Assembly (NCBI RefSeq): GCF_904849725.1 | Contig: NC_058521.1 | Span: 338,132,638 to 338,196,637, forward strand | Reading direction: 5' to 3' | DNA length: 64,000 nucleotides | Source: Hordeum vulgare subsp. vulgare | Lineage: Eukaryota; Streptophyta; Magnoliopsida; Poales; Poaceae | In this document: positions 58,010-64,000 of the stretch, piece after piece | Position numbering within the stretch: the stretch's first letter is position 1 | Layout of the letters: each line of letters begins with the position of its first letter | Made by a program: the position numbers and the translations under genes | The notes under the pieces: generated by a model | What the model was told of the DNA's origin: nothing | The model's database searches: none | The model's input: the letters and a program-made list of their open reading frames with translations, nothing else

Positions 58010-58901
58010 AGGATCGTTAGGAGGAATAGCAATAGAAGCAATCTCTTCAATAATTTTATCATTACTAGGTAAATCAGTACCACGAGTTTGCTTTGAGAAT
58101 TTAGAAAAGTTAAATTCATATTGCTCACCGTTAAATTCAACAAATACTTTTCCTTTCCTGCAATCTGTAATAGCTCCACAAGTTTTGAGAAAGGCCTACC
58201 AAAGATAATAGGGAAAAACTATCTTGCACCGAACCAAGTACTAGAAAGTCGGTAGGATATTTTACTTTTCCACATAGAAGTTCAACATCTCGCACAATTC
58301 CAATAGGAGAGATAGTTTCTTTGTTTGCAAGATGAATAGTAACATCAATGTCTTTAATTTCACATGGTAGAATCTCCTCCATGATCTCTTGATAAAGTGA
58401 AAAAGGAATAGCACTAGCACTAGATCCCAAATCACATAGCCTGTAATAATTATGATCTCCTATTTTAACAGATACAACTAGAGTACCTAAAATTGGGCCT
58501 TTACTCTTGGCTGTAACGAGGTTAGTAGAAACAGCACAAGAATTTATATTGCAATCCTCAGTATTACTCGTAACAAGATCCTTGACTAATGCAACTTGAG
58601 GATCGACCTTAATCAGGTCCTCATGCTCATCAGTCGTTCTTTCACTTTTATTCAGTATGTGTGTGACAAAAGAATGCTCCCTCATCCTTGTGGGAACAGG
58701 GGTCTTCTCATATAAAACTGCAGGCAAGATAGGGTCAACAACATTGATATCAATAGGTAATTCCTTAAAAGGTCTATGGTGTTGACCCTCCCTCTTTTTA
58801 GAAGAGTCAATACGTGAGGCAAAGTCTTTGCAAAAATCAATTAGGAGCTGGGAATCAAGACCAATCTTAGCACAAAAGGTATATAAGTAATCAGTTTTCA
58901 C
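58010..58901 (-). pseudogene. Element C gag C-terminus and protease
   Basis: Open 58901-58137. The first half is the gag-protease linker. The protease region has YYRLCDLGSSASAIPFSLYQ, with catalytic Asp followed by Leu-Gly-Ser rather than Thr-Gly-Ala; several Athila copies show Leu here. The frame changes again before RT. Confidence 0.75.
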
Positions 58902-59655
58902 ATAGCTCTCAATGTAATCATGCTCATAATTATGACCGGTTCAATACCTTTATCAATCTCCCAATCTTCAGTGTTTTTCTGGATCCTTTCAATAAGATCC
59001 CACATAGCTTCGGTGCTTTTGTTGGAGAATGCCCCACTAGAGGAGGCGTCAAGCATCTCTTTATCTTGACGAGAAAGCCTTGCATAAAAATTTGTAAGGA
59101 TAATTTCCTTGGAGAGCTCATGATTGGGACATTTGAGAATTAGGGACTTCAATCTCCCCAAGCTTGAGCGATGCTTTCTCCATCACGAAACCAAAAGTTA
59201 TAAATGTAGTTCCTGTCTCGATGTATTTCATGAAGAGGATAAATCTTTGCATAAAAGAGAGGCATAAGATCTTGCCAATTTAGTAAATGAGAATTATCAA
59301 GAAGCCTATACCAATCCAAAGACTTATCTTTTAATGATAGAGAGAATATGTTTCTCATAACAAAATCCATCAATATACCTGCAAGCTTAAATAAGGAGCA
59401 TAGTTGTGAAATATATAGCAAGTGTTCACCTCGATGTCTATCTCCTGCATATCGATTAGACAAGACACAATCAATAATACCAGTTGGTATTTTAAAGGGT
59501 ACAATTTTAGTAGATGTGGGAGGCTTCTCCACCTCAATAGCGTTGGGGCGGTTCCCCACAAGCAACAAACCAGGAGCAGAGTTGTCCATAGGGACAAAAG
59601 GAGGAAACAGTAAAAAATAACATGTACAGCGTAAAGGTTTCCTTACCAATTTCAC
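58898..59655 (-). pseudogene. Element C gag, frameshifted
   Basis: The likely start is near 59589 (MDNSAPGLLLVGNRP). The first block (to 59149) includes FSLSLKDKSLDWYRLLDN, HEIHRDRNYIYNFWF and GESIAQAWG. A frameshift at 59149-59161 leads to a second block (59161-58898) with PNHELSKEIILTNFYARLS and EAMWDLIERIQKNTEDW. This is the Athila Gag core. No zinc knuckle is evident. Confidence 0.82.
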
Positions 59656-59673
59656 TTACCAATAGCGATGGAC

Positions 59674-59691
59674 TCCCCGGCAACGGCGCCA
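59674..59691 (-). other. Primer binding site of element C
   Basis: Minus-strand TGGCGCCGTTGCCGGGGA, the intact Asp-tRNA-type PBS of Athila elements, 14 nt from the LTR end. Confidence 0.88.
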
Positions 59692-59705
59692 GAAAATGGT
59701 CTTGA

Positions 59706-61258
59706 TGACCCACAAGTGTAGGGGATCTATCGTAGCCTTTTCGATAAGTAAGAGTGTCAAACACAACAAGGAGCAGAAGGTACTGACAAGCCATCTTGAG
59801 GAAGGAATAACTGCAAGTACTGAAAGGTACTCCCTCTGTAAACTAATATAAGAGTGTTTAGATTACTAAAGTAGTGTTCTATACGCTCTTATATTAGTTT
59901 ACGCAGGGAGTAACTTTTTATGGGTTTCCTAGTATAAGAAAGAGGGAAATAAATGCAAGGAAAGTAAATGGTGCCGGGGTGCAGCATGTGGCCCAATCCT
60001 TTTGAACACAAAGGATAAGCCGAGGGACTAAACTTATAAAGACTAAGGCGTTCCTGAGGACACATGGGAGAGATAAGCAAGTGCTTTCGCCATATTTTGT
60101 CTAGTTCTATGTTTTGTATAGGTAAGTGTTATGTTGCTGGATCTTAACTAGTGCACCGTCTAGGCTAAGTCAAGTACACTCTTATGATTAATCCCCCTTG
60201 CAAGCGTCCACAAATACAAGAGAGAAATTAAGGGAAAGCCTAACCATAGCAATAAGCTTTAGGATCCAATACTCCCTCGTGCAAAAGTATGCAAAATGGG
60301 GTTCAGGTTTCTGTCAGTCCACCACTAGAAGGGGAAGTGTTATGTAGTCGATGTTCACATAACACCACTAGAAGAATAACACCGTAACTTGAATATCAAT
60401 CAACACATATTACTTCAACATCATATGACTATTAGCAACTAGACTTCTCCCATGTCCTCAAGAACTACAGTAACTACTCACAAGCCATAAAAGAGATCAT
60501 GATCAGAGGTGATGTAAATATGATGAACAATCTGGTCATAACAATAATTCTCCAACAAAACTCAATAACATTCACCACAAAAGAGTAATCAACACCGGTA
60601 GAATAGAGGGTAATGAATAGTGCAAGGTACAACTCCTATTGCAATGGTAAGATGAGATGGGGTGAAGACGCAGATGGTGCTGATGATGATGATGGTGGTG
60701 ATGAAGATCTCGATGATGCCCGTGACGGTGGTGATGACGATGAGGACGATCTCCCCTTCCGAGAGGAGTTCTGCCCGATGGAATCTGTCGGCCGGAAAGG
60801 TCTTTTCTTCTGTGTAGGTTTCCGCCTTGGTGCGGGGGCGGAACTCCGGAAAAACTTCTGTCCCCGTAACTTTTAAGTCACGAGGGTCATATAGGCCAAA
60901 GAGAGCACCGGAGGTGGGACCCACCACCCAGGAGGCCTCTGGGCGCTGCCTAGGGGTGACTCGCGCCAATAGGTCACCTGGGTGCCCTGTGGCCCCCCTC
61001 TGGCCCTTTTTTGGCCTGTCTTCGTGATCTATTCAGAAACTCCTTCCCCATAAATTTCAGCACAATTCGAGATGTTCTCATATGGTAACTCTTCATGCTA
61101 TTTTCTCCGCTGAATCCTGCGTCTGCTGTTTCGGCACCGGAAATTGTAAACTATGTAAAATAAGCCAAAACACTATATGTATATCATCATATTGTGAAAT
61201 ATATCAATGAATAGAGACAAATTATGATACAAAATATTGATGCATTTTGGACGTATCA
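59706..61258 (-). repeat. 5' LTR of element C (1553 bp)
   Basis: On the minus strand it starts TGATACGTCCAAAATGCATC at 61258 and ends CACTTGTGGGTCA at 59706. Without the MITE and its TA it would be 1470 bp, close to the 3' copy (1467 bp). Confidence 0.92.
59828..59912. mobile_element. Stowaway MITE in the 5' LTR of element C (81 bp)
   Basis: The element proper is 59830-59910. It starts CTCCCTCTGTAAACTAATA and ends TATTAGTTTACGCAGGGAG, nearly perfect inverted repeats over its length, flanked by TA. The 3' LTR has the empty site AAGGTAACTTTT at 51124-51135, which gives the exact insertion point. Confidence 0.95.
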
Positions 61259-62009
61259 GTCGCAGGTGCATTGCTGCCAGATCCGCCATGGATTTTCCAT
61301 CGTTGCCCGTGTGAGTTTGTGGTGAAGAATATTAGCCTCTTCGCTAGTATTAGTGGCACTCCCCTGCTGCTATGTCACGCAAAACATCCCGGCCGAGTTG
61401 GCTAGCGCTGCTCAAGTCCAACCGGGAAGCCCTGGGCTTGAGTCCCAGGCGCCTCATTATATTTTTTGCAAGTTTTTTTTCATTGGAGCACACACACACA
61501 CCCCTGCATTGGCCAACGTCAGTGCTGGGCTTTCGCAATGCCGCACTTTCAGCCCATTCAGTTTTTTTAGGTTTTGCGAATTTATTTATTTTAAGGAAAA
61601 ATGCATATTTTCAAACGCCCGTAGTTTTTAAATCGTGCGTTGGATTGCGAAAAATTATATAAGTAAAATGATTATAATTTCGTGTCGAATAATATTTTCC
61701 AACTCCCATGCATATTTAAAAGTATTAACCTTGTTGATTGCCTAGTTTAGCATGATGTCAAGCTAAAACAGTTTAGTTCATGGTTAATTAATCGTAGCTC
61801 CGGTGGAGATGAGGCATATATGTAAATGGACTAGAACGACGAGTTGAATCACGTGAATCACTTTTTTGCCGTTTAATAAACATAAAATGTGGTTAGGACA
61901 AATCTGGACAGATTTCAAAGGTAACATATGGGGTCAGTTCGGAGATGTTATATGTCATTCCCGGCCTCATTTAAAATGCCTAGATAGGTAGTTTAATTTG
62001 TGCTTAACC
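61259..62009 (+). repeat. LTR1, fragment 4
   Basis: It resumes after element C with GTCGCAGGTGC. From ~61590 to 62009 it is an inverted match to LTR2 (49060 down to ~48640): AATGCATATTTTCAAACGCC, TCGTGCGTTGGATTGCGA and CTAGATAGGTAGTTTAA. It is cut at 62009 by the CACTA element. Confidence 0.7.
61385..61452 (+). other. tRNA-like segment (possible SINE head)
   Basis: GGCCGAGTTGGCTAGCGC resembles a Leu/Ser-type A box. CCTGGG, loop CTTGAGT and CCCAGG form a perfect T-arm-like stem over the B-box position. A T-rich tail follows. There is no counterpart in LTR2, so it may be an insertion. No full acceptor stem is seen. Confidence 0.4.
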
Positions 62010-62264
62010 CACTACTGAAATTCAGAAATTTGTCGTCTGCCAAGGCGGACGGCAAAGGGGGCAACCATGGACGGCAAAGGCTTTGCCGTCTGCCCCCTCA
62101 TGGCAAAGTAGACGGTAAAAACAATCCGGTGAAGAGGCTCTTTGCCGTCTGCTTTCACAAAGCGGACGGCAAAGAATCTTTGCCATGAGGGGGCACACGG
62201 CAAAATAAATGGGACGGCATATATTGCAACGTCCCCGTTAGCTGTTAACGGCAGGCCTCCTCTC

Positions 62265-62710
62265 TTTGCCGTCTGCCTTCCCCCCTATGCCATGTGGGGG
62301 CTGACGGCAAAGAGAGGATAGAGAGGGGGCAGATTCCCCCTTTGCCGTCTGCCTTCCCCCCTTTGCCATGTGGGGGCAGACGGCAAAGAGGGCAGACAGA
62401 GGGGGCAGATTCCCCCTTTGCCATGTGCCTCCCCCCTTTGCCATGTGGGGGCAGACGGCAAAGAGGGGAGAGAGAGGGGGCATATTCCCCCTTTGCCATG
62501 TGCCTTCCCCCCTTTGCCATGTGGGGGCTGACGGCAAAGAGGGGAGAGAGAGGGGGCGGATTCCCCCTTTGCCATGTGCCTTCCCCCCATTGCCATGTGT
62601 TGGCAGACGGCAAAGAGGGGAGAGAGAGGGGGCAGATTCCCCCTTTCCCATGTGCCTCCCCCCCTTTGCCATGTGTTGGCAGACGGCAAAGAGGGGAACC
62701 AGCCCCTTTT
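62265..62710. repeat. Six subterminal tandem units of ~76 bp in the CACTA element
   Basis: Units start at about 62265, 62341, 62417, 62492, 62568 and 62644. Each begins TTTGCC and ends in a G/A-rich stretch and ATTCCCCC, with GACGGCAAA inside, so each can fold back on itself. The last three show progressive changes (GGGGGCAGA to GTTGGCAGA). These are probably transposase binding sites. Open frames through them are periodic by-products. Confidence 0.85.
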
Positions 62711-63150
62711 TTTTATATCCAGCATTTTTAACAATAATCAGGATATATATATATATATTTGACATAAATAAATTTCTTTCCGTACTCATAACCATATTAA
62801 AATAACTCTCATCCATAGTGCATACATATTATGCAAGTTACATCCGTACCAAACCATATATTACACCAGTTTCATCCACGTGCATACAAAGTTTCATATA
62901 TTCATATACTACAATAGTTTCAATACAACCCATGGTACAAGAAATCATCTTCAAGCATTCCATCAACCAAGCTTCCCGTGAAGTGAAGGTAATCTGCAAA
63001 ATGACAAATAAGAAAGTTAGAAAAATAATACTAGATGAAGTAGTGTATATATAGGTTATTTCGGAGAGAAATTAGCTAAGTATAGACCATTTAGGAGCTA
63101 ACTAAGCTAATTATGTCATTTCGGTGGAACCCTAGCTAACTATAGGAGAA
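62711..63150. other. AT-rich interior of the CACTA element
   Basis: No repeat units and no supportable gene, apart from an (AT)n run near 62744-62759. Confidence 0.45.
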
Positions 63151-63332
63151 GAGAAAGAGAAGAAGAAGTAAAAGAAGGAGGAGGAGGAGGAGAAGGAGAA
63201 GGAAGAGGAGAAAAAGAAGAAAAAGGAGGAGGAGGAGGAGGAGGAGAAGGAGAAGGAAGAGGAGAAGAAGAAGAAGGAGAAGAAGGAGAAGAAGAACGAG
63301 AAGAAGGAGAAGAAGAAGGAGAAGGAGCGGTC
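63150..63332 (+). repeat. Purine-only (GAA/GGA)n tract
   Basis: Almost pure A/G for about 180 bp. A simple repeat able to form triplex DNA; not coding. Confidence 0.8.
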
Positions 63333-63589
63333 ATTTTTCCTCTTCCTTCCTTTCATTTTTCCTCTTTTTCTCTTCTTGTCCCATTCTTTGGGCTAAATTG
63401 GCTAAGAATGCCTTTTTGGAGCTAATTATGTCATTTCGAGGATAATTAGCTAAGTATAGGTCAGTTTTTATTAAATAGGCCATTTTGGAGCTAACTAAGC
63501 TAATTATGTCATTTCGTAGGATAATTAGCCAATTTAGCCTTTCTTGGATGAGTCTAAGCTACTTAGAAGAAGAGATAGAGAAGAAGAAG

Positions 63590-63810
63590 TAAAATAAGGA
63601 GGAGGAGGAGGAAAAGAAGAAGGAAGAGGAGAAGAAGAAGAAAAGAAGAAGGAGAAGGAGAAGAAGAAGGAGAAGGAGAAGGAGGAAGAAGGAGGAAGAA
63701 GAAGAAGGAGGAGGAGCTCCTTCTCCTTCTCCTTCTTCTTCTCCTCCTCCCTCTCCTCCTTCTTCTCCTCATTTTTCCTCTTCCTTCCTTTCATTTTCCT
63801 CTTTTTCTCT
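63590..63810. repeat. Purine tract followed by its pyrimidine mirror
   Basis: A/G-only to ~63715, GGAGCTCC at the centre, then C/T-only to ~63770 and C/T-rich beyond, so the arms can pair as a long hairpin. Confidence 0.7.
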
Positions 63811-64000
63811 TCTTGTCCCCTTCTTCGGGCTAAATTGGCTAAGAATGCCTTTTTTGAGCTAATTATGTCATTTCGAGGATAATTAGCTAAGTATAGGTCA
63901 TTTTTTATTAAATAGGCCATTTTGGAGCTAACTAAGCTAATTATGTCATTTCGTAGGATAATTAGCCAATTTAGCCTTTCTTGGATGAGTCTAAGCTACG

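Larger units (their letters stand above)
51006..61258 (-). mobile_element. Element C: Athila-clade retrotransposon with two LTRs
   Basis: The order on the minus strand is 5' LTR (61258-59706), PBS, gag, protease, RT, RNase H, integrase, accessory ORF, PPT, 3' LTR (52472-51006). RT and integrase wording (LCNAPATFQRCM, NEGIVLGHKISEKGIEVD) is Athila. All coding blocks carry frameshifts or stops. The LTRs remain clearly alike apart from a MITE and small indels. Confidence 0.92.
62010..64000. mobile_element. CACTA transposon end, continues off window
   Basis: It starts CACTACTGAAATTCAG at 62010 and is filled with inverted and direct copies of TTTGCCGTCTGCC / GGCAGACGGCAAA, the subterminal signature of grass CACTA elements. 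Only one end is visible, so the 3-bp target duplication cannot be checked. No transposase frame is seen in the 2 kb present. Confidence 0.85.
63061..64000. repeat. Long tandem repeat (~437 bp period) in the CACTA interior
   Basis: GCTAATTATGTCATTTCGAG occurs at 63421 and 63858, and the surrounding GAAGAAG blocks and GGCTAAATTGGCTAAG phrases repeat with it. A shorter partial copy begins near 63061. The window ends inside a copy. Confidence 0.65.

Noticed and set aside
61385..61452. A functional tRNA gene
   Set aside because: No matching acceptor stem or clear anticodon arm; only A-box-like and T-arm-like parts are present.
62265..62710. CRISPR-like regular array
   Set aside because: Direct repeats have no unique spacers, and the sequence is a CACTA subterminal region in a plant genome.
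62238..62816. Periodic frames of 120-190 codons on both strands
   Set aside because: They run through 76-bp tandem CACTA units whose length is not kept to a multiple of three; repeat artefacts.
63132..63920. Poly-Ser/Phe/Arg frames
   Set aside because: Translations of GAA/CTT simple repeats.

Overview
The window is transposable-element DNA from a large grass genome, most likely Triticeae (wheat, barley, rye or Aegilops). The grounds are two Ty3/gypsy chromoviruses with ~4-kb LTRs, Athila-type elements whose LTRs begin TGATACGTC, a Stowaway MITE, a Harbinger-type MITE, and a CACTA transposon with TTTGCCGTCTGCC subterminal repeats. I found no host protein-coding gene, rRNA or functional tRNA gene. 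Family names such as Fatima or Sabrina are from memory and unchecked, so the text uses letters.

Layout. (1) 1-13222: element A, a Tekay-clade chromovirus on +, with its 5' LTR cut by the window edge. Order: 5' LTR, PBS, orf0, gag-protease, RT-RNase H-integrase-chromodomain, PPT, 3' LTR. Pol has only one frameshift and one stop. (2) 13223-14290: an Athila-type LTR fragment that A interrupts. (3) 14291-33011: Athila element B2 on -, split into a 3' half (14291-~18222) and a 5' half (27752-33011). Between the halves lie E, a ~5-kb Tekay-type LTR (22709-27751), and B1, a gag-protease-only Athila derivative (~18223-22708). The B2 5' LTR also carries a solo LTR (31099-32606, TSD GTAGC). (4) From 33012 to 62009 one old LTR ('LTR1') is split by three insertions and cut off by a fourth: chromovirus D (33105-46826, TSD CATCA), an inverted solo LTR of its own family ('LTR2', 47572-50517, holding a 627-bp Harbinger-type MITE), Athila element C (51006-61258, its 5' LTR holding an 81-bp Stowaway MITE), and a CACTA transposon (62010 to the window end).

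How the parts work together. A and D encode the usual gag, protease, RT, RNase H, integrase and chromodomain. Both also carry an extra orf0 between the 5' LTR and gag. The orf0 product has an alpha-beta-beta-beta-alpha segment resembling a double-stranded-RNA-binding fold. In both elements the orf0 ATG and the gag ATG sit directly behind a splice-acceptor-like CAG, which suggests both are expressed by splicing from a donor near the LTR end. LTRs A, D and E, otherwise dissimilar, share a ~60-bp core block and a GC-rich leader. The Athila elements B2 and C share a decayed post-pol accessory ORF with a coiled-coil-like C-terminus. All long reading frames except orf0 and gag-protease of A are broken, so most of the window is relic DNA.
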